Assembly: GCA_900758315.1 (NCBI GenBank) | Contig: CAAERF010000484.1 | Coordinates: 1 to 33,386 of the forward strand | From: an uncultured Oscillospiraceae bacterium | GTDB lineage: Bacteria; Bacillota; Clostridia; Oscillospirales; Oscillospiraceae | Length of the DNA stretch: 33,386 bases | Reading direction: 5' to 3' | Translations under genes and position numbers: made by a program | Shown: positions 8,755 through 16,414 of the stretch, in pieces | How positions within the stretch are numbered: the first letter of the stretch is position 1 | Layout: each line of letters starts with the position of its first letter | Notes under the pieces: generated by a model | What the model saw: the letters and a program-made list of their open reading frames with translations, nothing else | Database searches by the model: none | What the model was told of the DNA's origin: nothing

Positions 8755-9657
8755 TCAGGATGCCAGTGCTTCTTCCTGGGGTGCTTCCTCGGCTGTTTCC
8801 TCCAGATGCAGCGCCGGCTGTGCTGGTACGGCATCTGCCTGGGGAGGGATCAGCATCTCTCGGATCTTCGCTTCATCACATGCAAAGGGATCTTCCAGTC
8901 CTGCACGGGTCAGTAGGGCCTTGGCCGCTTCGGCGCTTCCGAGTTCGTTGGTCAGGATAATTTTGACAGCCAGCTGAGCGCTTTTGGCTGCGCAGGCCAG
9001 GGATTGGAGCTTCACGCAGGCCAGGCGGTAGTCCGCTTCGTCCGCGTTGAAATTCGCCATCGCAAATTCCTTATGACGGATCGCATTGGCAGTCTCTGCC
9101 TGCAGATCAAGGAGTTCCAGACGTTCCGCCTCCAGCACAGCCAGACGGTCGTGATGGTTGCATTCCCAGCCAAGGCCAAAGGCGGCGGCGCTTGTGACCA
9201 GCGGGACCAGTGCTCGTGCAATCTGACCGATGAAGTACAGCGTCGCGTCACCGTCCACATCTGCGATGTTCATCTTGGCCGTGACGATGCAAAAGACCAG
9301 GAACACGAGGTATGCACCCGCTGCCGCAGCCATGAGGAGACAGATCCGCCGTTTATTGGGGCGTTTATCGCTCTTCAACAGGTCGCTGTGATTCGCAAGG
9401 AGTGAACCGGCAAGCGCAGGGCTGACGTCGAGGACAAGTGCAAGAACCCCGCTGACCGCCCAGGCGAGCTCCACACGTTCGTCAAAAATGTTCTGCGCGT
9501 AGTACGCAATCGTCAGGGCATCAATCGCCATGAAGAGGATGGTCATCGGCAAAAGTGCATGATGGATCAGAGTGTCCAGCAAGCTGCTCTTCTGACGGCT
9601 ATTTTTCTTGATGATTTCGATCTGCTGGACCGGGTTCTTTTCATTTCCAGTATACAT
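8755..9657 (-). CDS. Four-helix membrane protein with cytoplasmic coiled-coil tail
   Basis: The product has 300 residues. The start is set at 9657 because the ATG 15 bases upstream is itself part of the GGAGG ribosome binding site of this one. Four hydrophobic helices are visible: roughly 34-56 (ALLPMTILFMAIDALTIAYY), 63-87, 102-125 and 135-160. Charged loops suggest both ends are cytoplasmic. After the fourth helix comes a long helical, Ala/Leu/Glu-rich tail (about 160-270) with coiled-coil character and an acidic end. I do not recognise the family. Its place between a coiled-coil protein and a peptidoglycan-binding-type lipoprotein suggests one envelope complex. The topology recalls the MotA-like half of stator systems only loosely; I see no MotA sequence motif. 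Confidence 0.75.
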   Translation of the reverse strand: MYTGNEKNPVQQIEIIKKNSRQKSSLLDTLIHHALLPMTILFMAIDALTIAYYAQNIFDERVELAWAVSGVLALVLDVSPALAGSLLANHSDLLKSDKRPNKRRICLLMAAAAGAYLVFLVFCIVTAKMNIADVDGDATLYFIGQIARALVPLVTSAAAFGLGWECNHHDRLAVLEAERLELLDLQAETANAIRHKEFAMANFNADEADYRLACVKLQSLACAAKSAQLAVKIILTNELGSAEAAKALLTRAGLEDPFACDEAKIREMLIPPQADAVPAQPALHLEETAEEAPQEEALAS

Positions 9658-9679
9658 ATGCGTTTCCTCCATTCTTATT

Positions 9680-10108
9680 TTAGGCTTTCAGACGAGCAAT
9701 CGCAGCTTCGACGGCGTCGAGTTCATGCTGGATCATAGCTTCACTCGACTTCAGATTGTCGATTTGAAGGAGCAGATCGGACCGGAGATTCAAGGCAGTA
9801 CGGTGGTGGCTCTGCCGTGTTTCGACCAGCGAGGAGAGCATACTCTGGTACGCTTTCAATTTCACCATTTCCGTGAAACCTTCCGTCGTTGTCTCGTCCA
9901 GATCCAGAGACTTGATAGCTTCCTCTGCCTTTGCAAGCACATCTGAAAAATATTCTGGAGAGGAATAATCAGGATACGCTCCACAAGATGTATAATCGTC
10001 AGGATAGGCAAAGAGAAGGTGATGGATTATCGTGTGATGCTCAAAATCTGTCTCCACCTGTTCGCGCCCCTGGGCGGGCATCTGCGGCTTCTTCTTAAAA
10101 AGGCTCAT
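9680..10108 (-). CDS. Coiled-coil protein of unknown function
   Basis: This is a 142-residue soluble protein with GAGGAGG ahead of the ATG. It overlaps the upstream gene by four bases (ATGA), the usual sign of translational coupling. Residues 55-142 are almost all helical with heptad-like spacing (VLAKAEEAIKSL, LLLQIDNLKSSEAMIQHELDAVEAAI), pointing to a coiled coil. The N-terminus is short and basic (MSLFKKKPQ) and could touch the membrane. I recognise no family. Its neighbours suggest it works with the membrane protein and lipoprotein encoded next. Confidence 0.7.
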   Translation of the reverse strand: MSLFKKKPQMPAQGREQVETDFEHHTIIHHLLFAYPDDYTSCGAYPDYSSPEYFSDVLAKAEEAIKSLDLDETTTEGFTEMVKLKAYQSMLSSLVETRQSHHRTALNLRSDLLLQIDNLKSSEAMIQHELDAVEAAIARLKA

Positions 10109-10671
10109 GATACCACCTCCTCAATTCCGAGACGTTTGGCATAATCCGCTGCCGAAAAAACTGCAGTAAAGTGCGGGATTTCTTCATCCAGCACCTTGAA
10201 CTTGCTGGCCTTGCCATAGCGGGTAAGCGCGGCGTTGGCCGTGCAATAGGCGGTGTTGATCTCGCCTTCTGCCGTCAGCAGTTCACTGCGGATGGAGGCG
10301 ATCAGCTCACGCCGCTTTCCCTGCGCGGCAGCCCGGCGCGCGCCTGCTTCGCGAGCCGCGCGTCTCGCACCGGTAGTGGAACGCGGTGTGCTGTCGCCGT
10401 AGTCAGAGGCACGGGGCATTGCCTTGAATTCAGCGATCTTTGGGCCAAGGCTCTTGTTCAGCCATGCCACCTGCGCAGCTTCCAGCGTCTGGAGTTCACG
10501 GCGGACGTGCTCATAGTAACCGCCGCTCAGGGTGTTCTTTTCACCCTTCGTCCGGAAATCGGTTTTGTGCGTGAGTGAATCCACAAAACCGCGCAAGCGC
10601 ATGAACCGATCCGCCTTCCAGATGGGCACCTCATAATACTTGCTTTTTCGGTTGTTCGAATAGATCAGCAT
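10105..10671 (-). CDS. Basic helical protein of unknown function, first gene of the envelope operon
   Basis: The product has 188 residues and no membrane segment. An N-terminal YSNNRKSKYYEVPIWKADRFMRLRGFVD segment is followed by a helical part and a strongly basic Arg/Ala-rich region at about 100-120 (STTGARRAAREAGARRAA), which could bind nucleic acid or acidic lipid. The ATG is preceded by AAAAGGAGTTGG, nearly the same leader as the one before the nuclease-fusion gene ending at 26311. I do not recognise the family. The operon promoter lies upstream and overlaps a 33-bp dyad. Confidence 0.65.
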   Translation of the reverse strand: MLIYSNNRKSKYYEVPIWKADRFMRLRGFVDSLTHKTDFRTKGEKNTLSGGYYEHVRRELQTLEAAQVAWLNKSLGPKIAEFKAMPRASDYGDSTPRSTTGARRAAREAGARRAAAQGKRRELIASIRSELLTAEGEINTAYCTANAALTRYGKASKFKVLDEEIPHFTAVFSAADYAKRLGIEEVVS

Positions 10672-10714
10672 AGTCCCAACTCCTTTTCTTTTGTTTTGTC
10701 CGTTGGCCTTTCGG

Positions 10715-10747
10715 CTGAGACAGTTATATCATGTTTTCATGTCTCAG
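10715..10747. promoter_or_regulatory. 33-bp dyad (operator candidate) over the promoter of the envelope operon
   Basis: Perfect 8-bp arms CTGAGACA (10715-10722) and TGTCTCAG (10740-10747) enclose 17 bases that contain the extended -10 box of the minus-strand promoter and a smaller nested dyad, CATG-TTTT-CATG. A dimeric repressor site is the simplest reading. Confidence 0.55.
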
Positions 10748-10778
10748 ATATTCCACAGAGAGGTCTTTCCTGAAAGTA
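10723..10778 (-). promoter_or_regulatory. Extended -10 promoter with upstream ACTTTCAG motif, envelope operon
   Basis: On the minus strand TGATATAAC gives an extended -10 (TATAAC at 10723-10728). I see no good -35 box. The word ACTTTCAG lies upstream (plus-strand CTGAAAGT at 10770-10777), its last base 42 positions from the -10. The same arrangement is found before the genes starting at 15008 and 26685, which suggests activator-dependent promoters. Confidence 0.6.
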
Positions 10779-10803
10779 ACCTGCGTTTTTCGTGAAAGAA
10801 GCC

Positions 10804-10832
10804 TTGCGGTCATGCTCTGCGGATGCTATACT
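10804..10832 (+). promoter_or_regulatory. Promoter of the Rossmann-RyR gene
   Basis: TTGCGG (10804-10809), a 17-base spacer and TATACT (10827-10832) form a good vegetative promoter. Initiation is expected near 10839, directly at a perfect palindrome. Confidence 0.8.
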
Positions 10833-10840
10833 GGTCAAAA

Positions 10841-10857
10841 CGGTGCAAAATGCACCG
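10841..10857 (+). promoter_or_regulatory. Perfect palindrome at the expected transcription start (operator candidate)
   Basis: CGGTGCA-AAA-TGCACCG has 7-bp perfect arms and lies at or just after the predicted +1 of the Rossmann-RyR transcript. That position suits a repressor or a short 5' RNA hairpin. Its left half, GGTGCAAAAT, recurs in the TIR-NACHT promoter. Confidence 0.6.
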
Positions 10858-10906
10858 AAAGTCATTCATTCGCAGAGGTTCCGGTTTGGAACATGGAGGA
10901 ACAGTT

Positions 10907-13822
10907 ATGATGACAAAGCCCTCTCTGAAAGAAGAATGCTGTCTGAAGGTAATGGATGAAAAATGCTTATCTGGCCCATTCCGAATCTCGCTGGGCGGCC
11001 TGTATGCACGAAAGACGCGGGACAGGATGACCACAGTTCTTGCAAAGCAGGCGGGACGGCCTGAAGAGAGAGATACCGATAAAAAGAACAACCAGCACCG
11101 CATCCTGTGCGCATTACTGCCGGCGGAGTATCGCCTGATGCCCGACGGAACGGATCTCGCCAACCTGAAGGAAGCTTCCATCAGCCGTTTTTTTATCTGC
11201 GCAGAGAATCCCGACACAGGAAAGTTCTACTCCGAACGGCAGTATGAGGCTGTAGGGAATAACCTGATCGATCTTGCCCGGAAAGCGGGGTTCAGGACCG
11301 GTGAGTTCACCTTGCTTCCTCACATCCGCGGGCAGCTGCAGATCATGCTGGCAGAGCTGACAGAAAACGAGCGAAGAGATTTTTCGGCAGACGCGATGAC
11401 GCTGCTGGAACGGCTCAAGAATAAATCAAAAAAATACCCCGACCTAGCCAGCCACGCCGAGGGCCTGAAAAAACTGGGCACACTGGAGGAGCAGCTGGCC
11501 TACCTGACCGTGATCGCGCTCACCTGGTCCTGCTGGAGTTGGAATAACGACGCCCTGACGAAAGACCTCGCCTTCCTTCTTCTTACCCCAAAGAAGGAAG
11601 GCACAGAGATCCAGGCCATTGAGTCATGGAAAGAAAAGCGGCTGGCGGAAGACAACGACCGCTCTGCCAAGCTGCTGGAGCAGTGCAGAGACGCGTTCAG
11701 ACAGAAGGATTTCTTCACCTGCGGCAAAGCAGCAGAAGGCATTCTTGCGCTGCGGTTCGCGCCGGACCTTGTCCGGGCCGAAGCATATTACATGCTGTCT
11801 GTCTGCTGCGCCGAACACGGGTACAAAAGATCCTGCCCGCTGCCCAGCCCGAAGGAACTGATGCTCCGTGCTTACAAATTCGGTTATGCCGGAGCGCGGG
11901 AGGTCCTGCTGAACAAATACGGGTTCGATGCAGCGCCGCTTCTTCTGCGTCCGCATGCCAAAGCACTGCACGGAACAGCAAGAGTGGTCTCCAACTGCAT
12001 CAACCAGTACACAAAAACCGTCTTGCAGTCTGCACCGGATACACTGCGGAAAGAAGCAGATGATGCACTGAAAAAGAAAGAAGCTGCAGAAAAGTGGGTG
12101 TACTGTGCGCCCGGAAAAAAAGCCCTTCAGGATTCTGTGGACTTCAGCCAGGAGACCCGCTACTTGTTGTTTGATGATGACCAGGAAAAGAATTTCCATG
12201 ATCTGTTATGTCTTCTGGACCGGATCGCCGCTGTGGAGCGCAGCAATCCGGTCAGCCCGGAGCAGTCTACCCGGCACTGGAGCGGAACTGCGATCTATCT
12301 GCGAGCCTCTGAGGATCGTTATGCCGCGCTGGTCGATACAGCTATGAAGCGTCTTGGTCAGTTTATTGTCAAGGTATTCCTCATCGACGATGAAAAATGG
12401 GCAGCACAGGCCCTCCTCACCCGGCATCCGATCTACGAGCTGATCCAGTGCGTGTCCGGCAAGGAACTGAAGCGCGGCCCGTTCGTCATCAATTTCACGG
12501 TGATCTGTGACAGGAATGCCGCGCTTGCCAGCCGCCTGCTACGCGAAGCATACTGGCTCAGCACTTTTTCTTACCCTGGGCTTACGGTAAAGTTCCATCT
12601 GCTGTCGCCCGTTGCGCAGGAGATCAAAAATACCATGCGGCTGGAGTTTCCCTCCATGTTTGAAGCGCTTCCGGGTGCCGACATGACTTCCCCTGTGACA
12701 TTCCTGGCAGAGGATCTCACGCTTCCGGCTCTTTCAGATTATCGGCTCGCAGGATATGTTGACAAGATCGAAGCGATGCCGAACTCATTCAATTATTATG
12801 TAATTGACGCAGGCGATGACATCTCAAGCCTCAACCTTGCGATCCGGCTGCGGGAGTGGAATGTGCGGAATTGCGTCACAAACCGTACACCTCTTCAGAA
12901 CGGCAGCCAATCGCGCATCGCCTTCTACTGCAAAGATCCGGACATCGCCTATCTCGCGGAGAACATGGTCGTCCAGACCGTAGATCATGGCAGCAACTGG
13001 TATAACAATTACAACCTGATTTCCTTCGGCCTTCTCACAGACAGCTACTCCTGGGATGCCATGGATGGTGGCTACTGGGAACGCGTGGCAGAATCCGTGC
13101 ATCTGCAGTATTGCGGGATCGCCTGGAATGCAGCGGATGACGTAAAGAATGAAAATCTGGTGGACTACTATGCCAGAATGTACAACCGGGATTCCTCCAT
13201 GGCTGCTGCCGTGTATCTGCCCTACCAGATGTTCCAGATCGGAACAGCCAATGCGGAACACATTGTGTCTGACGCACCGCTCGGCACCGCCGGCTCAGAG
13301 GACACAAACGCAAAGCTTGCCCATGACATGGGAGATCAGTTCCGTGAAGCCATCAGGGAAAACAGCAAAGCCCTTATCCCGGAGCTTGTCTGCATCGAAC
13401 ATGCACGCTGGATCCGATGGGCTTATTCTCGCGGCTGGAGAGCTGCAACGCCGGATCAGGTGCTCTTCTATATGGAAGAAGGGAACCCCAAGCAGCAGCT
13501 GTACATTGCACGGCTCCACGGCTGCCTGTGCGCATCGCAGGAACTGGCCGTGTTGGCAGAGCAGATGAAACAGGCGCTGACGCCAGATGACGGAAAACAG
13601 CCCCACAAGAACGACTGGAAGCGCTTTGCTGCATCCCGGGAAAAAGACACCGTCAAGCTGAACAATACCGACCGTGCCACCACGATTGGTTGGCTCTATA
13701 CGCCGAAGGACTTTGCCGAGTTCGACCGCTCTCATGTTCTCGCAAGCGCGGAACTTATCGAAGCACGCTGGATCGAGCATGAACCTCCGGCCCCTGTGCA
13801 GGAGGCGCTGAACGGCATCTGA
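10907..13822 (+). CDS. Large soluble protein with Rossmann-like and RyR-like domains
   Basis: The product has 971 residues. The start at 10907 follows GGAGGAACAGTT; the frame runs further upstream, but those bases lie at or before the promoter. Residues 1-450 are mostly helical and unrecognised. From about 480 to 720 alternating strands and helices (KVFLIDDEKW, FVINFTVICDRN, NYYVIDAGDD) suggest a TrkA-N-type Rossmann region. At 831-845 the motif E-H-A-R-W...R-G-W-R matches the core of bacterial RyR domains, which follow TrkA-N domains in many uncharacterised bacterial proteins and have been proposed to bind nucleotide-derived ligands. The end (about 910-955) is a helical module. No membrane segment or clear catalytic motif is seen. 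The second Rossmann-RyR protein of the window is the nuclease fusion at 22871-26311, so this may be its non-nuclease relative or a regulator. The gene stands alone between a dyad-bearing promoter and a terminator. Confidence 0.75.
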   Translation: MMTKPSLKEECCLKVMDEKCLSGPFRISLGGLYARKTRDRMTTVLAKQAGRPEERDTDKKNNQHRILCALLPAEYRLMPDGTDLANLKEASISRFFICAENPDTGKFYSERQYEAVGNNLIDLARKAGFRTGEFTLLPHIRGQLQIMLAELTENERRDFSADAMTLLERLKNKSKKYPDLASHAEGLKKLGTLEEQLAYLTVIALTWSCWSWNNDALTKDLAFLLLTPKKEGTEIQAIESWKEKRLAEDNDRSAKLLEQCRDAFRQKDFFTCGKAAEGILALRFAPDLVRAEAYYMLSVCCAEHGYKRSCPLPSPKELMLRAYKFGYAGAREVLLNKYGFDAAPLLLRPHAKALHGTARVVSNCINQYTKTVLQSAPDTLRKEADDALKKKEAAEKWVYCAPGKKALQDSVDFSQETRYLLFDDDQEKNFHDLLCLLDRIAAVERSNPVSPEQSTRHWSGTAIYLRASEDRYAALVDTAMKRLGQFIVKVFLIDDEKWAAQALLTRHPIYELIQCVSGKELKRGPFVINFTVICDRNAALASRLLREAYWLSTFSYPGLTVKFHLLSPVAQEIKNTMRLEFPSMFEALPGADMTSPVTFLAEDLTLPALSDYRLAGYVDKIEAMPNSFNYYVIDAGDDISSLNLAIRLREWNVRNCVTNRTPLQNGSQSRIAFYCKDPDIAYLAENMVVQTVDHGSNWYNNYNLISFGLLTDSYSWDAMDGGYWERVAESVHLQYCGIAWNAADDVKNENLVDYYARMYNRDSSMAAAVYLPYQMFQIGTANAEHIVSDAPLGTAGSEDTNAKLAHDMGDQFREAIRENSKALIPELVCIEHARWIRWAYSRGWRAATPDQVLFYMEEGNPKQQLYIARLHGCLCASQELAVLAEQMKQALTPDDGKQPHKNDWKRFAASREKDTVKLNNTDRATTIGWLYTPKDFAEFDRSHVLASAELIEARWIEHEPPAPVQEALNGI

Positions 13823-13855
13823 CAGCCGGAAGACTCCACCCGCTCCTTTGAAAAA

Positions 13856-13900
13856 GCAAAAGCAGGCCCCGCTTATGCACAGTGGCGGCCTGCGTTTTCT
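13856..13900. terminator. Bidirectional terminator between convergent genes
   Basis: GCAGGCC (13862-13868) pairs with GGCCTGC (13887-13893), flanked by AAAA on the left and TTTT on the right, so it can stop transcription from both the 10907-13822 gene and the converging 13967-14485 gene. Confidence 0.75.
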
Positions 13901-13966
13901 CTGTTCGTGCGGCAGTGCGGGAAATCTGCGGGGTCCGAAATACCGCTCTCCGGATGGCCGGATCCG

Positions 13967-14485
13967 TCAGATGACCCGATAGGTGTCCGAAAAATCCCGG
14001 CCGGAAATGACATAGAGGTCCTCCGGATCCGTGATGTTGATATACCCGCCTGCGTCCACATTCCATTCTTCTCTCCACTGCACGATGTGGATGGCCTCCG
14101 AAAGAAACACAAAGCGCTGCGGGCCGCCTATGGGCTTGTACAGATCAGGCTGACCCGGTATAGCCGTGTATTTTCTCCGGAACGTACTGTCGCCAATGAT
14201 CCACTGATTAAGGTGGGCATGACAGTCGGCCACAGGGCTGCCTGACGCATCCGCCTTGGTGGCGATCCAGTCCGGATGGCCGGATGCGTCGGTTGAAACC
14301 ACAGCCTCTTTCTCTTTCACAGCCGCACCGCCGGCATCCACAGACCACGAAATGACCTGTTCCCCCGGCACACCCGGGCAGGCAAGGATGCGCGCAGTCT
14401 TTTCCGCTGTGCAGACCGGTGCGCCGCTATTCAGCAGCTCTTGGACATAGACCTTCAGATCAGTGATTTTTTTATACGCAGACAT
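13967..14485 (-). CDS. Hypothetical beta-rich protein
   Basis: This is a 172-residue soluble protein with GGAGG before the ATG, 18 bases after the stop codon of the small membrane protein gene upstream. The first 40 residues are helical (ITDLKVYVQELLNSG). The rest is rich in short strands and turns with repeated D-A-(G/S)-G elements (SVDAGG, STDASG, KADASG, NVDAGG), suggesting a beta-sandwich or propeller-like fold. I do not recognise it. It closes an operon with two small membrane proteins. Confidence 0.65.
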   Translation of the reverse strand: MSAYKKITDLKVYVQELLNSGAPVCTAEKTARILACPGVPGEQVISWSVDAGGAAVKEKEAVVSTDASGHPDWIATKADASGSPVADCHAHLNQWIIGDSTFRRKYTAIPGQPDLYKPIGGPQRFVFLSEAIHIVQWREEWNVDAGGYINITDPEDLYVISGRDFSDTYRVI

Positions 14486-14503
14486 TTTCCTTTTCCTCCT
14501 TTG

Positions 14504-14722
14504 TTATCGCAAAAAAGATCTGATCAGCACCCACAACATGATGATCACGATGCCGATCGGCATGACCGCGTTGATCCATGCCCAGGTGTTGTTGGCAATA
14601 GCTGCGGCGATGCACTGCCTGTAGCGCACGCAGCTTATAAGCACCAGCACCGCTCCTGCAGCCAGCCAACCGAGAAGAAACCGCTTGATGACAGTCCAGA
14701 CGGTAACATCCTGATAATACAT
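14504..14722 (-). CDS. Small membrane protein, two helices
   Basis: This is a 72-residue protein with two hydrophobic helices at about 15-32 (LLGWLAAGAVLVLISCV) and 48-68 (WINAVMPIGIVIIMLWVLI), joined by a short polar loop. AAGGAGG precedes the ATG. It lies 22 bases after the 87-residue membrane protein gene and 18 before the next, in one operon. It could be a membrane anchor, a holin-like pore or a component of the island's envelope machinery; nothing in the sequence decides. Confidence 0.7.
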   Translation of the reverse strand: MYYQDVTVWTVIKRFLLGWLAAGAVLVLISCVRYRQCIAAAIANNTWAWINAVMPIGIVIIMLWVLIRSFLR

Positions 14723-14744
14723 GACAAATTCCTCCTTCTTGCAT

Positions 14745-15008
14745 TTACCATCTTCTGAAGCCCCTGGACAGGCTCAGAATCAGACATAGGATCCCCGCTA
14801 CAACGGCCAGGATGATGATCGCCGATGCCAGCAATTCCGACACCCACATCGCGATCACAGCGGTGATGATATTGAAGTTGATGATCACAAAGATCGCCGC
14901 AGCAATGGAGATCACTGACAGGATCAGGGTAGTTATTGTAACTGCGGAAATACCGGTGTCCGCGCCAAAGCCGCGTTCGGAACCAAAGATATCATTTTCA
15001 TTTTTCAT
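14745..15008 (-). CDS. Small membrane protein, two helices
   Basis: The product has 87 residues. The ATG at 15008 is chosen over an in-frame TTG six bases upstream because GGAGG is correctly spaced from it. After a polar N-terminus (NENDIFGSERGFGADTG) come two or possibly three hydrophobic segments (about 20-45, TTLILSVISIAAAIFVII, and 57-82, LLASAIIILAVVAGILCLIL) and a basic end (SRGFRRW). It is the first gene of a three-gene unit. The family is not recognised. Confidence 0.7.
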   Translation of the reverse strand: MKNENDIFGSERGFGADTGISAVTITTLILSVISIAAAIFVIINFNIITAVIAMWVSELLASAIIILAVVAGILCLILSLSRGFRRW

Positions 15009-15041
15009 TTGCAATTCCTCCTTTTTCTCTGCTCTGGTTCC

Positions 15042-15096
15042 ATTATAGCATGCCCTTATTTTCAGAGCTGCTTTTTTTCACTGATTCTGAAAGTAA
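15042..15096 (-). promoter_or_regulatory. Extended -10 promoter with upstream ACTTTCAG motif, small membrane protein operon
   Basis: On the minus strand TGCTATAAT gives a perfect extended -10 (TATAAT at 15042-15047) without a recognisable -35. TTACTTTCAG lies upstream (plus-strand CTGAAAGTAA, 15087-15096), its last base 40 positions from the -10, as at the 10671 and 26685 promoters. Confidence 0.7.
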
Positions 15097-15133
15097 AAGC
15101 AGGATCTTCTTCAGGCCGGACAGTGAACCGGTA

Positions 15134-16393
15134 TCAGGCGTGAAGTGCAGCTCTTGTCGGGGATGCTCCTTTTGATGACAGGAACCGTGCAGAAGGAACC
15201 AGATAGATGTACTCATTCGCAGCAGTCTTTACCGCAAACTGATCCGAGATCTGCCCCAGAAACCTCTGTCGCGGAAAAAGGTCGGCAGCACGGACTCTCA
15301 GCCGCTCCTGCGTTGCGATCGCCCAGTTGACTGTTTTGCGGGGAGTGAAGATCAGAGCCGGCGGCTTGCCGACATTCGGCACCGGGTAGCTGTAGAGATA
15401 GGTTCCCCATAAAGCCTGGGACAGTTCTTCTGTGACTGCCGGCTGATCATGCCCCGACAGCACAACATTGGAAAAACTCAGAGCCGCGCCTTCCGTGGAT
15501 TCTTTTGCATTCCGGGAGATATAGATCAGTTCGATCCGTCCCTGCCGTTTCATACTGAACAAATAACGGAGAAGCACATCTTCCGGTACGAACTCCAGTT
15601 CGTCCACGATCACACGGATCCGGTTGACCTTTTTCAGGGCGGCCGCCAGTTCTTCTTTCAGGTATTCGTTCATCAGGGCCTGTTCTGCGGATGTCGTATA
15701 GAGCGCCTGCAGCGGGATGCCCTTCTGCGTCCCGCTCTGAAGATCATATTTGGTATCGGCGTCAGGATCTGCCACAGCATCAAATACAGAACTGAGCTTC
15801 TCACAGATGCGCCGCAGACAGATGCCTGCCTCGTGGTTTGCCAGGATCACGTCAGTGACCATGTTGTTCAGCCCCAGTGTAAGCGCATATCCAGCGATTT
15901 GATCGTCATCTTCCAGAAGCAGTGCGGACAATGCCGGCAGAGACACCGGATACTTCATGGCAACGATATTCAACGCTGCAGAGGCATATTGCAGGATCCG
16001 ATCGATCATGGTGTGATATCCCAGCAGCTCCGCTGCACGATGGATAAAGTGAAGGAGTTTTTCTTTTCCCAATCCATAGAAGGGCTGGTACTTCCGTTCA
16101 AGCGGATCCGAAATGGCGATCTGTTCCTCCGCTCCTGCGCACATCCCGCGGATCCGGCCAAACAGTTCCGGGTGGCACGACAGAAGGATCGTCGGCATAT
16201 CCTTCCGGCATAGATATTCCAGAACCAGGTCGGTGATGAGTGACAGGTTCGAAGCAAGATATCCAGAAATCAGCAGATCTCCCTGGATCCGGTGGAAAAA
16301 GGTCGTATGGCTCACGCTGCCGGTCATAACGCCTCTCGTTTCATTCAGTCGGTCGCACTCGCGCAGGACCATTCCTTTGTTGCTTTCAAACAT
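15134..16393 (-). CDS. Degenerate VirD4/TraG-like ATPase lacking the P-loop
   Basis: The product has 419 residues, with AAAGGAG before the ATG, 21 bases after the active ATPase gene. The two proteins align along their length by eye. Where the neighbour has AEPGGGKT, this one has SGYLASNLS (about 43-51), so the Walker A glycines and lysine are gone. The next strand aligns PTILLSCHPELF with KIIIFDTKGDYY; the Walker B strand is retained (IRVIVDELEF, Asp264-Glu265); and the FSNVVLSGHD segment matches FQNIVAFHNAD. It is probably a structural partner in a mixed ring or a regulator of the active ATPase. An unrelated protein with a chance resemblance is less likely given the colinear matches. Confidence 0.65.
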   Translation of the reverse strand: MFESNKGMVLRECDRLNETRGVMTGSVSHTTFFHRIQGDLLISGYLASNLSLITDLVLEYLCRKDMPTILLSCHPELFGRIRGMCAGAEEQIAISDPLERKYQPFYGLGKEKLLHFIHRAAELLGYHTMIDRILQYASAALNIVAMKYPVSLPALSALLLEDDDQIAGYALTLGLNNMVTDVILANHEAGICLRRICEKLSSVFDAVADPDADTKYDLQSGTQKGIPLQALYTTSAEQALMNEYLKEELAAALKKVNRIRVIVDELEFVPEDVLLRYLFSMKRQGRIELIYISRNAKESTEGAALSFSNVVLSGHDQPAVTEELSQALWGTYLYSYPVPNVGKPPALIFTPRKTVNWAIATQERLRVRAADLFPRQRFLGQISDQFAVKTAANEYIYLVPSARFLSSKGASPTRAALHA

Positions 16394-16414
16394 ACTGCTC
16401 GTCTCCTTTGTTTA

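Noticed and set aside
8755..9672. MotA-like stator identity for the four-helix membrane protein
   Set aside because: Only the topology and the neighbouring OmpA-like domain are reminiscent; no MotA/ExbB sequence motif was found, so the protein is left as unknown.
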